Assembly (NCBI GenBank): GCA_036785705.1
Contig: JAWUZG010000029.1
Span: 14,647,501-14,711,500, forward strand
Direction of reading: 5' to 3'
Source of the DNA: Acanthornis magna
Taxonomy: Eukaryota > Chordata > Aves > Passeriformes > Acanthizidae
Length of the DNA: 64,000 bases
Shown one piece after another: positions 24,057-36,529 of the stretch. A program made the translations under genes and the position numbers. Within the stretch, counting starts at the first letter, position 1. Each line of letters begins with the position of its first letter. Under the pieces are notes generated by a model. The model was not told the origin of the DNA. It did no database searches and worked only from the letters and a program-made list of their open reading frames with translations.

Positions 24057-25696
24057 CACAAATATAGCTTTGAAACATTTATGGTTTTTTTCTGTAATGG
24101 ATATTTAATAATTTAATTTCATTATTAATACTTCCTAGTATTGTGTTAAGGAGTTTTGTAAAAGTACTCATTGCTGTAAAGAGCAATTTTTTTTGTGAAG
24201 GAATGCAACCGACAAAATATCAATAGGGTTTTTTTTTCCCTGTCTTTAGTGAGTGACAAAGGTAATATTATGACAATACTACTATCAACAATAGCTGGCT
24301 TTTGCCAATGGGCTGCTACAGTTCCATGTAGCAACTGTATGAACAGCAAGAACAATTTGCAGCAACTACCCTAAAAATAAATTTTGTGTTTTTGAGTTTT
24401 AATGTCTGTTTTCAGTACAGAATGTGTGTTTTAGTCTTTCTTACTAAAGTTTGTCTGCTTCTCTTTGGGAGTATCTAGAGTTTGAAACCATAATATTACT
24501 TTTTACTAGTAGTCTCCCTTCTGGGAGGATTTAGGAAAGGAAAAGAAAATAGGTTTAAGAAAATTTGTTATATTAAAATTAATTTAATAGGTATGTGCCT
24601 GTGCACCATGTATAAAATCTTTGAAGTATAAAACTCCCACTGAACTGGTTTTACTGGTTGGGAATTTTTGTATATTTATTGGTTGGTTTGGGGTTTTTTT
24701 TTGGCACAAAACTCACCTAAATATTTCTGAAGATAAATCAGCAAAATATCTGGTAAGAAGTTAATCTAAAATTAAATGATCTTGCAGGTATATAAATTCG
24801 AAATTTCTCAAACAATTTGAAAAAGGGCACAATTATTTACAACTAAAGTACTAATAAAGAAAGTAAAAATCTACGAAAAGAAAAAACTGTCTTCTGAGCC
24901 CAATTTAAAAATATGCATTGGTAAGAGTTTTGTCAATTCCATGACACAAGCCTATACAATAGGAGAAACATTTGCTGTTTAGTGAGAGAACAGTTTTAAC
25001 CAATTTCCCTCCTCTCATCCAGTTGCCACTGTGCAGAAACAACAATTGTCTAAAAACAAACAAACAAAAAAAATAGACAGCTACTGAAAAAGAACTGACA
25101 AACTCTCGACTGTTAGAGATGCATGATGTTTTTCAAAAGCATTTCTGGAATTGAAATTCTGTGTGTTTTGACACTGATGACCTACTTAATCACTCAGCAG
25201 TCTGACACACTGTGAAACACCTACTTTCCAAAATCTAGATGGACATTTAAAGCCTATTTTTCTTTCCTACACCCTATGTATCAAGACGAATTGGCTGCCT
25301 GCTACAATTATCTAAAGGCCCTTACTGCACTGACCACACATCAAAGAAGGCCCACACTGAACTCACTCTTACCTGATGGACTGTTTCATTTCTATAGAGG
25401 AAATGGGAATGGGATTGGACATTGGCTGCTGCAATTAAATTGGCTCCACTGTCTTCATAACTTCCAGCAAGAGCACTTAATCTCAGTCATACTTGAGCCT
25501 CTAGAGCTTGCAGAGGGTCAAAGAAAACATGTGTGTACTCAGGCAGGATTTCAAATGTGTTTAAAATCACGACTGTTTAATCTCAACTACCATCAAGCTC
25601 TCTGTATTTTTACTTCAAACCTTTTGGGCTGTTTTATTTCTCCACCACATTAAATTCTCTATTTCCTCATAAAACTAAGCTCTATTCATGTGAATT

Positions 25697-25714
25697 AAAA
25701 AAAAAAAAAAAAAA
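25697..25714 (+). repeat. Poly(A) run, 18 bases
   Basis: Uninterrupted adenines. I see no retroposed gene copy or target-site duplication upstream, so it is treated as a plain homopolymer. Confidence 0.85.
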
Positions 25715-28412
25715 TCAATATTTTATCCTTAGTTTAGGGTTCTCAGATTAAGAGGATGTATAGTCAAAGATGTGGCACTGGGTGTCTGCTAACAAAACAA
25801 TTCCCAAGCAGATGAGTATATTTATTGAAAGCGAAACTCTAGAGTTTCATTCTTAGCATTCTTCATGGGAGGAAATTACTCCTGACTTGTTCCCATATAA
25901 ATAGAAAGCAGGTGAAGTATTGAAGCACTTGGCCTAGCCTTCCATAGGGCTCTAGCTATTACACGTTAGAACTGGAGTGAGAAAAACGTGCACTGCTGAG
26001 ACAAAGTAAAAATTCTTCTGTACTATTAACTTCAAGCACAGCCCAAGAACATTTCTTTGTACTATAATATGATCATCTAGACATTTCAGCTAGTACTTGA
26101 ACCAAACAATTCCTAATACACTTTGGCAGCTGGAAGAGTCCAGATGCCATTAGTAGCAAAGATGAAGGATGTTTCATGTCAGAAGGCATCAGTGCCAGGC
26201 AATCTATCCAGGTGTTTGCTAAATCAGGAAAGGCATGCCCTTAAAAGACCTGGTTCTTTAGGCTGCTTTTGGAATACAGTAGCAAGCAATCTGGTTTCTG
26301 TGTGCTTCTTTTCGCCATCATAAAATACAGAAAATCCATGGGAGTAAAAGAACAACCTAAAATATTTATTGGATCATTCTAAATATGAAAAAATATCAGC
26401 CACAACAAACTTTTAACACAGTAATTGTTACATGGCATATCAATAGACATGCCTACTCCACTTGCTGTATGCTCCCTAAATGGGACTGAACTCCTTCAAC
26501 CACAGTGGTGAAGGAACAAGGCCATATATCCCCCATAATAAAAGCAGGTCACATCTCCTCACATTAGTATGGTATTAAAAAAGCCCCAAATAACGGGACA
26601 TGGAAGCTCAGTTTAGAAATTCAGCACTTCCAGGCAAGAGCAGGGCAATGGTGAACAGATGATGGCACTAGAACTTCAGTAAACCATGTCCTTTATTCAA
26701 CTGTAGTGTTTCTGTTTTGCAGCTAGATTCTCTCTCTTTAAGAACCTTTTCTTCACCATACTGCACCACTGAGCAGTCTACTCAACCTCTAGAACTTCTT
26801 TCAGCTCTACTAAGCTTGGCCAGAAATCAGCAAGAAATAGAAAACTATCAGCATCAAGCCCCTGAAGTAAGATGCCCACTCCCCATTGTAAACTCTCCCA
26901 CAAAAAAACCTCAAAACAGAGCAAACCAAATTAAAAAAAAACCCAAAAACCTGAAAAAACAGAGCCCAAAAAACTTCAAAGGGAATAGGAACAGCTAGAA
27001 AGGAAGAGCTGTTAGCACTACCCAAACTGGAGAAGTTTATTCTTCTGAGAACAAAATCTAGTCAATGAAACCCTTCATAGGATCATAAAAAAAATTCAGG
27101 AAACTATGGCTACTATCCAAATGAAAGAAACAAGTGAACTAAAGCAAGGTGATCACCTTTTGGTTTAAAAGAAGAATGCATGTCAGTATAAAAGCAAGTT
27201 TATAAATGTATTTTATTGTAATAACTACACAGGTTTAGGCCTAAGAAAGATCAGGAAACTCTTAGGAAATATAATGACAAATATGGACAAATCTGAACTT
27301 GTGTTTCACTGAATTTTGAAATGTCTCTGTCACCTGTTGCTATGTGGTTTCTATCAATATAACAGGCCTCAAATTGTCAAAAGAACATACCACACTTTTG
27401 GCTATAAACCTAATTTCACATCCAAGTCTGATAAGAACATCAAAACAAGGATTTCTTGCTGAGAATCAAAAAGGTGTGGTGCTTAGGAAATGTTATCTGA
27501 AGCAATGAAAAATATGCTTCTCTTGTTTGCAAAAACAAATTTCTGATAGACATGCCCATTGAAACATAAAAGAGTGGCTTGTTCAGCACAGGTGGTTCCT
27601 GGACATTTGTTTCCAGACCTGTATGCAGCAAACCAGTGGAACTGAGTGTCTACTGTCTCTTCCTCATCTTCCCAAAGCAGCTGCATACTACCATGGCCTT
27701 CCTTAATGATGACATAATTTTAAAGGTGAAGTTGAAGGAAGATTCAAGTGCAGACAGACTGTTTTGAGAACTAAAAGAATTCTCATTTCACACATGATAG
27801 GGTTTCTAGACACGGGAGTGCTCACACTGATGAAGAGATTGCTGTTCCTACTAAAATGTGATAAAACTAAAGGTTTATCTCCAAAACCAGACTGAACACA
27901 GAACAGAGTTCAAGACTGAAACACTCCTGATATGCAGAAGTTTTCATTTCAAGAACAATGATTGCTAAAACTGGGCTGTATATGCATTGAGAGTATGCAT
28001 ATGCATGTGCTGAAGGTGTTACTAAGGCAAAATCATGAAGATGATTAGCATTAGAAAATATTAAAGTGGTTATAAGCCTGACTGAAATCTGAGAGAGGGT
28101 TATTGTTCTCATTCAGTTACGTTTTAGAGAGAAACTACTATACTTTGCTCTAAACTAAAACAGCAGCCAAAGGTGCAGACAGTTCGTCTTTCTCCATGTG
28201 ACAAAAAACCCCCCAAATGAACAAACAAAAAAAGCCCCAAGAAACTCAAGCTTCCTTGAAATGGTAACACACAATCCTGTAAAAATATCAGCTTGCTAGC
28301 AGTCACAAAAAATTCTCCAGCACAATTGTTAGCAATTAGTGGGAAAGAAACTGACAAGGCAGAAAATCCTCTTTTTTCAGTACATAAATAGGGCACTCAT
28401 ATCAGTAACATC

Positions 28413-28690
28413 ATATCCAGTTTTGTCCTGAACCTCACTCTGTGCCCACATCCTAAAAGATTATGACAAAACTGAAAAGGCATTGAACAGTGACAGGATG
28501 ATTAAAAGTAGAGAACAATTTCCTGGAGGAAAATGCCTACATGGTCTAGGGTTTTTCAGCCTTGAAATTAGATAAGTGAGAGTAGATAAAATGGAGGTAT
28601 ACAAAAGTCATGAGTAGTGAAAAGGGTTAAGTAAGAACTATTGATTTATTAAAATAACACCCTGATCCTTTTCATACAAGAGCTAACATT
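28413..28690 (+). mobile_element. Ancient, eroded CR1-like LINE remnant
   Basis: The sequence keeps the order of words found in the C-terminal ORF2 region of old reptile and bird CR1 families: ATATCCAGTTTTGTCCTGA, then GGGTTTTTCAGCCTTGAAAT, then ATGGAGGTATACAAAAGTCA followed by TGAGTAG, and finally TCATACAAGAGCTAACATT. The first corresponds to the usual 'vast/what was seen in the original culture' position only by order, namely the segment before the lysine-rich linker; the third is the GAGGTCTATAAAATCATGAG-type block. Divergence is far greater than in the CR1 copies at 7-16 kb and no terminal microsatellite is visible. Edges are approximate. It could be older than the bird radiation. Confidence 0.6.
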
Positions 28691-31600
28691 ATGTATTGGG
28701 TTCAGTAAATTGCTTAAAACCAGCATTAAAACCCCCTCCATGCCATCCCAGTTCTTGAAACCATCAAAACATTCAAAGCCTCCCTATACAAATATTGAAA
28801 CATTTCTAGTCAGGTTTTGTGTATCCATGTCAGCTGAAAAATCTATTCATTTCTTTTATGTTCTCTAAAACACTTCACTCAAAAGAATAATGGTGGAAAC
28901 TTTCTGAAATGAATGAAGTTCCAGAGACAGTTCCAAGGTCCTGCTTCAATGACTGTTATTTACAGCAAATCAAGTATGTCAAGAGGACTTTAGAGAAATC
29001 TCCAGCAAACACTAATAGCTGGGGCAGAGTGCTTTCATACAAGTGATCTCATCTTCAGTTCAGTCTCCAAACTAGGCATGCAAAGGGAAGGGCTGTGAAA
29101 CCAGATTTCACAGCTGCTGGCTGTAACCAAGGAGCAGATATTTCAGTTAGTTTTTCTCTTATTTGCTGAAAAAAAACCCCAAAAACCTCCTTTTGTGAGA
29201 TGCCTACCTTCACTCTAGCTGGGAAACCTAGGCAAAGAAACTGTTTTTCCATCACCTTTTTCGGAACCATTTCTGCTGACTGCCTCAGCTTAGCTACTGC
29301 CTTCATACTTTTCTTGGATGCTGTTCTAAAATGTCTTCTGCAAACTGAACCTTTGGGAATAGCAAACTGCAGGGGTGATTTTCCTACATGAAGGCATCAA
29401 TTTTTGAGTAAATTCAGAGATTGTGACTGCAATAACTGTTATTTAAGACTGCTTGTTTTCCTGTCCTGTCATATTAAAGTAACAACACACAACACTGCCA
29501 AGTGCTCCACTTCACAAGCACCAAGGCTCTCTTGTCTGCCCTACTCAGTTTTTTTTTCCCACTTTAGTCTATAAAGAATACAGGACTTTCCCTGTTTGAC
29601 AAACAAGATGGCAAAGACTAACTGAGATTCAGGGCAAATTGACTTTGACAACACCAGCCCTGTCTCCAGCATGCAGCTTTTTGCTATAATGAAAATATTG
29701 GCATGACATGACTCCATTTACTTAGCAATGACTCAGGAGACATGTCAGTAAAATGAATTATCTCGCTTCTCTAAATTTTGTGGATATTTTAAGATGGACT
29801 CATTTCACTTTGTCAGAATTTTTTGTGGTCAAAAGAGCCTGGAAAACAGTGAGAGAATAAAATCTGCCCTGTTGGTGCGTGAGATACTTAAGACAGTCAT
29901 ATAAGCTGCCCTCCAGAGCCTCTCTGACTATCAATTGCTTTCCAAAGTCCTTCTAAATAAAATAATATATAAATTGAGTCTCTAGACATTACACACAATA
30001 AATATTTTATCACTCTTTCATTTGCATCTAATGCTTTAAATCTTCAGGGCCTGTACTGTACCAACATACACCATTTAAATATGGCCTTGACAGGTTTTTT
30101 TTATCAGATACATCCTGTCTGTGTCTGCTGTCACCTAAGAAGGCTGGTGGATATGCAGGATTATGCAACTGGAGTTGAAACGAGCCCACTGGTGTTTGTA
30201 GCATGCTGGGTCCAAGTTGTCTTTACACTCACATCAATAAAAGTCAGAGGGAAGTAAAGACTATACACACAGATTAGCTTTTAGGTTATTCTTTGAGCTA
30301 GGGTAAATCAATACAAGAAGCCGGACAGGAAGTTTCAGACCTTGTGGAATCTTTCCTGTGATCAATGGTAACTGTGAACTGGAGGGGTTTCCAAAATCTG
30401 GGTAAAATTCTCTATGTCTTAAGGGATCAAGTCCAGAATATACTGACAGACTCACATGTGTATCTTTTAAATTTCTTATTTGGATAGATTGATTTAATAG
30501 TAAATGAAAAAAAAGCTAAAACAACACCAAAAGTTTTAGACTGTTTTCCTATTTATTATTTGCTCTAAGTAAGCAACCACTTGATGATGATAATGAAAAC
30601 ACTTGCCTTAGGAGACTCATTTAGCTGTTTTAAATTAATGTTTTTTAATGTATATCTTACACAGAACCAGCTAATCCTGAAAATGCTGTACATTGTTTCC
30701 TTGAGCAAATACACAGAACATTTTAGGTTTAGTCAGCTGAAATGAATACTAGCATCAATAGCAAAAATATGAAAATGGAAAAGAAAAGCTGAATAAGAAC
30801 AAATATGTCAGCATAACTAACAAGGAAGATGTCTTGGGGCTGGTACTTAGCACACATACTTTGGTGCAAAAGTATTACTGAAACAAGCAGTTTAGAATGA
30901 TTTTTTGATCTGTGGAAGAGCAGTATGAAAAATATTGAAGACAGATTTCCTTAGAATGCCCGAATCCAATACTATGCTTGGTTGTGATTGCTTTCTTCAT
31001 TAAAGCTTTGTACTTTTCAGAATCAGGTGCAGTTTCAATAAATAGCATGTAGTAGGTCTATTAAGTTTTCAGTGAGCTTACTGATTCATGTAACTTACAC
31101 AAACAGCGTATGCATCTTCCTGCTTTGTTGCTTCTATAATCTTTCTGGACTTCCATTATGCTCTTTCTTAGTTCACAACTACACATCTTTGTTTATTTGT
31201 CCATACAATGTCTGGGGGTTTTGGTTTGTTGGTTTTGTTTTTTTTTCCCTTAAAGAATATTGCATTTAAAATATCTAACAATTTAAATTTTATACACATA
31301 TCCCATGATAACCCAAAACAAAATGGTGAATTTCTTGTCTTAGAGCAACTAGTTTAAAATCCCCATTCAAGATTAAAAAGACCTAGAGATGTAGCAATTA
31401 ATATTAAGCTATTTTACTTTTAAATTGATAATTTTGGTACTCTGTTTGTTGCCTGATATTCCCGTCAGTACATAAGACATATGCTTAACTTGTAAACATC
31501 AACATTAATAACAATGTTGTATTACAATTTTTCTGTCTTCAGCCTATTGACAAAACTTATTAGCTAGCTATATTATTTACGAGTAACTCATCGTGATATT

Positions 31601-31906
31601 ATTGCCTTTCTTGATAATAAAATTGTGCAGTAGTTGATTTCTGCAAATACATTAATTTCCTTAAAAATTCACTGACTCTTTCAGATGAAAAAAAAAGTGA
31701 CTTGTGTGTGGATTTTTCTCCCCAAGCCTAGTACAGAATATATTATACAGTATCATAATACAAAATATAGAGCTGCATCTGTCTCCTGACTAAGGTGCAT
31801 ATATACTGAACATAAGCCTGAGGAACACTGATAGTTTTGGGAAGAATGTTAGCACATACTGAATCTTCTAGTACCTTTCAAAATAAGCAGATACGTTGAT
31901 TTTCTG

Positions 31907-31973
31907 AATATTTCTTTGAGGGCAATCAGATATATGGACCCAATATTTCTGGGCAATCAGATATATGAACCTA
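31907..31973 (+). repeat. Two-copy tandem duplication, 32-35 bases
   Basis: AATATTTCT followed by GGGCAATCAGATATATG and then GAACC or GACCC occurs twice head to tail (31907-31941 and 31942-31973). The first copy has three extra bases (TTGAG against TG context). This is a recent local slippage or duplication event. Confidence 0.9.
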
Positions 31974-32566
31974 AACACATCACTGAGTAGTTGAAATTGA
32001 TTCATAATTTCTATACGATGCATCATTTGCAAATCAGTTTTTCTACTATCTAATGATATATAGAAGTTATAATAAATGCATATTCATGTTCCACATTCTA
32101 CCCTAAATCTCTCCACATTTACCTATTCTTGCAGTATATCAGTTGTAAGTAGCTGAGAATGTTATTTATTTATGAATAAAACAGGTCCTGTAGGTCCCAT
32201 GTAAAATCAGTGTCACGAGTGCTGAGTGAAGGCTTTTACACACAGAAAGTAAAAAAGAGTTCCTTATCTAAACCCTCAAATTTTAAATAGTATGGTTAAA
32301 AGGTGGTATTTTCCCAAATGATCTCTACACCACAAGAGGTATGAAATAAACTAAATGAATTCTCGTGAAATCTGTGACTGAACTACAGAAAATTTGATTT
32401 GCCACAAAAAAAAGTCAACAAAAATGTTTTTAGACACACATCACTCTATTTTGGTGGAGTATGAATGCTATTTTTAAGTTTATATCAAGGCACTATAAAA
32501 TATAAGTACTGAAAAACACAGACAATGAAAATATTTTTTTCGTATTACACTCTGCTCCTTCTGAAT

Positions 32567-32611
32567 TCTCCAATGTATTTTGCTATGTCTCTCCACAATG
32601 CATTTTGCTAT
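32567..32611 (+). repeat. Two-copy tandem duplication, about 22 bases
   Basis: TCTCCAATGTATTTTGCTAT and TCTCCACAATGCATTTTGCT stand side by side, the second with a two-base insertion. Small local duplication. Confidence 0.75.
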
Positions 32612-35600
32612 TTACCAGATAAGACCACCATGCACAGTCTTGGTTCAAAGTTTTTTTGAGAAACCAAAATTTTTGATAACTGGAAAATCATCATGAAGAC
32701 AATAACACAATATTAAGCAATAATCTCCAAATTCATCCCATCATGCTACACAACTGTAATGGCACCAGATGTACAAGGAAAGGAAAGGTCCTTTGGTTTT
32801 CACTATGGTCATACATCTAAGCCATCATACAAGCCAACCTATTCAATAAGAACTTCGAGTGAAAATTACTACTGTTTGAGCTGTAAGCTTAGACATGGAT
32901 AACTCAAAGTGCTATTTCATTTGGATCACTGATCACATGTCAATATGAAACATCAGTTTTCATAAGACAACCCCTTACCCTGCCTTCAGTAGCATAAATT
33001 CAATAGGAACTACACCTGTGTCATGAAAGCCAGAACCAAGCTTACACTCTTCTAGAAAATTGTAATGCAATTGCTTGCTGTTTTACAACACTTATTTTTT
33101 TAAATCTAGGATTATCGAGCTATAGAGCTATGTTACAACCAGATATGATCATTCACTATGAAGATAATAACTTCCATCTCTAACCTATTTTCCTCAATCC
33201 TGAAAGGCTGACTCCTTTGACAGTTTGTATATATGCTAATATAAATACACACAGTACCTCCCTAATGCTGGCAACAGTCCTTCAGAGACTAAAGTAAGAC
33301 AAATAGACTCATTTTGTCTGTGACAGCAACGCTGGACTCATAAGTAAACATTTCAGTGAGGCAAAGTCAGCATATGTTAATCACATCCAACATCTCGTTT
33401 CACTTTTCTTCTAAAATCAATTAACAAGCTTTAATGTTCCACTCTATTCTGAGAGAACAAAAAGTAATTATTTTAATGGTGGATTTTTTTTTTCTCTTTA
33501 AATAAGTGCTGTCCTTTAGACCAGGCTCTCATGCAATCTGTTTTTGAGAAACAGAATTGATTGTCCCTACTGGTTTGCTCATATATCCTTATGGCATGCC
33601 ATCATAAATAGAATTTGGCACTCCTGAGCTGGCTTCTCACAGTAGTTGTCTTTAATGTCATTCACTCAAGTGGTTCAAGGTCTTCATCAATAATTAATGT
33701 TTGGCAATCCACCGCAGTGCTGCAAGATAACCACTTATCAGCCTTTAATTTCAAGTAAGTCTTGACACTTTCATTCAATGAAGATAATACAGGTAACTTT
33801 ACACCCCTGAAATTGTAAAAACATCTCCAGAATGAGCGCAACAAAGGCAAGACTTGCTGCTGTAAAGAAGCATTGGCCTGAGCAATAAGTTTTCTAACTT
33901 GTCCTTAATACAAATGAGAGTACAGAGAGTATGCTTTCTAAGGTCTGCAGAGAAAACAAAACTTATCTGAATAAACAGAAGGTTAGTGAAGTATGACATG
34001 CTCTCCTGCAAAAGATATTAGCTTATAACATGTAACCAATATTGACCTGAAAAAGCTCTCTTTTTATTTGGGTCACAGTGAAATACTTTTTACTGAAGCT
34101 TAAGGCAGTAAATGTCCAACTCCAGCTGTATGTTAGTCATTAGGAATATATTGCAAGTCTTCAGGCTGTTGATATCATTATTTATTATTTGCATTATGTA
34201 GTGCTTATAATCTCCAGTAAGGGATTCCCCCACGGTGCTAGGTAATTATTGTAACACTAACATGGCATTATAAAATCCTGGAGTGTTGTCATTAGAAAAG
34301 AAACAGCTAGAAAAGAAAATGTGATCGATACAGGAGACATATGATTCAGAAAGAGTAGTTGTTACAGACAAAGGTCACTGTTAAAATATGAACCTGGGTC
34401 TTCCCAGTTTTCAAGATCTACTGTTTTCTAGATTGACATCAGTGATCCAGATCTGACAAACCAAGACTTTGAATCAGTATGGAGTAGGTCTCAATAACAT
34501 TCTCTACTGAAACACATGGTAAAATGAATGAAAAAAAAAATAGAAAAAAAGTCAACAGGAAAAGTATTTCAAGCCTCCTGACTTGGAAATTTTCAACATA
34601 CACATTTAATCATTTATGAAGACTGGCAGAAGTGTGATCTTACATACTGACTTAACAGTGTACCATACACAGTTAGAAAAAAAATCCTTTCTGTATTGCA
34701 CAGAAAGGAACACGAGTAGATAGCATAACTCATCACTCACTAGAGAAAATGTGTTCAGAACTTTTTAGTTTTTAACACTGGGACTTGTTTCAGAAAAAGA
34801 TAATTTTTTAATAAATGAACAAATAGACCTCACCCCACTTAGTGCCCCCAGGGTGGAAAATTTGTTCTATACCTAATGTAACAAAATTATAAAAACACTC
34901 CAAAACCAAGAGTTAGTCTATTAGCTTGTCTCTTCAAGAGAACAAATATTGCTCTAGTTGATGAAAAAAAATTATTTACAGGCCTATAATATTTATCTCC
35001 AGTACAGGAATCAGTCTTAGATTAAATTCATCACTTGAGCAACACAAACCAAACCCAACTCACACTAGGAGAAGCTTTGCAGTTATTGAGAGACCTATGT
35101 GTCCAATGCAGGACCATGCAGAAGGTATCCAAAGTACTGTGATGATTAAAAGTAGTATATATTGTGCTGCTTGACTTTCAGCAGTCTCAGGATGAGACTG
35201 GGACTAATGCTTTGTATAAAACACTACAGAGATATAAGAAAAGAACTGAATACAAAATGAAACAGAATACTCAGTCTTGTACAGAGTGTAAATCTGATTC
35301 AGATGCAATGCAAGCACAGAAAATTTTGTTAGCGTCTGATTGCTATTATTTTCTCCATATTAGATGCAAACATTTGAGCACTGTCACAGCACCGATATGA
35401 AAGACTGCCTTAGAGAGATATTTGTCCCAAAAGTTGAAAAAAACCCCATGAACACCACTTAATTTGTAGTGTTTTAGACATCTTTCCTGATAGACTCTGG
35501 CTTTCACACTGTAAAACAAATTTCAGTGAAGTGGCTCACTAATACAAAGGTGTTGCCTAAGGAATTTGTGATTTGAATATTGCTTCTGAAATCATCCAAC

Positions 35601-36487
35601 AAAACCTTAAGGAAATCAGTAACAGAAAACTGCTTTCGCTCTCTTTTTTTTCCCCTCTCAACAATTTTACTGAAGCTTAAAAAAGATTCCTTTGTTCCAA
35701 GTCAGATTTTGACCCAGTTTTTAAACTTCATAGGCATTGTCCTGAGTTTGCAAGGCCTCAGGACTGAGGCTTGTTAGATTTTTTGTAAGCTGCTGTTGAC
35801 CTGACCCAACCTTTGTATCAACTAGGTATTGTAATAACTTAAAAAATAAAAAAGACAATGTGGGTATGCCTAATTTACTTAACTTTTGCTTTTCTTCTTA
35901 AGTTATAACCCAAGTATTTGTACATGTAGTATAAAAATGTAGTTATTCTGTGCAGAATTAAATATTTATGAATAATGCACACTGCAGAGGAATACAGGCC
36001 TGGTATGATAAGAGGTACCTTGAAAAGTAGGGGCATAGGTTCAGGATACAAGAGTAGGATGATAAGAGTCAGGTGACATTCTGTCCCTGGGGACAGCAGA
36101 TCTACAAACCAGAGGTCAGGTAAAGAAAAGCATGCTGGGAAGCTGGGAAAAAAGTGGCTATAGGACAAAGAAAAGAAAGAACAAGCACCTAACCTAAATA
36201 AAACATCCTATAAGGAGAATTCAGGAGTGTGGGCAAGCTGGAAAAGACAAAACCAGTCCCAAGTAAACCTCAGAGGTGATAAAAAGAAGAAACTCCACCA
36301 ACATCCATCTTTTCCCAGCAAAGGACTTGGGACACCAATGACTTGCTCTCAATGGCCCCTGAATAAGCCCTGAATAAGGAAGGGTGGTGGTATCAATGTT
36401 AGGACCCAGAGAGGCAGTAGGAGAGTGAACATAACACCAGAGAAAATGGTAGATAGTGGGAAGCATGTGTATACAATTCTAACTGTT

Positions 36488-36529
36488 TATTATTAGTAGT
36501 AGTATTAGTATTATCATTATTATTATTGT
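36488..36529. repeat. TTA/TAG trinucleotide microsatellite
   Basis: A run of TAT, TAG and ATT trinucleotides with a period of three, imperfect throughout. Confidence 0.85.

Larger units (their letters stand above)
20126..28412. other. AT-rich noncoding sequence, about 8.3 kb
   Basis: No host gene, RNA gene or transposon was recognised. A 125-codon plus-strand open frame at 25276-25653 has no recognisable domain and falls within the range expected by chance over 64 kb. Short A/C-rich or G/T-rich tracts recur (21041-21069, 23593-23630, 24681-24704, 26899-26990 and 28204-28236). Confidence 0.6.

Noticed and set aside
25276..25653. 125-codon open frame on the plus strand
   Set aside because: No family resemblance and no flanking gene structure; treated as chance.
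25697..25714. Poly(A) run as the tail of a processed pseudogene
   Set aside because: No gene-like sequence lies upstream and no target-site duplication was seen.
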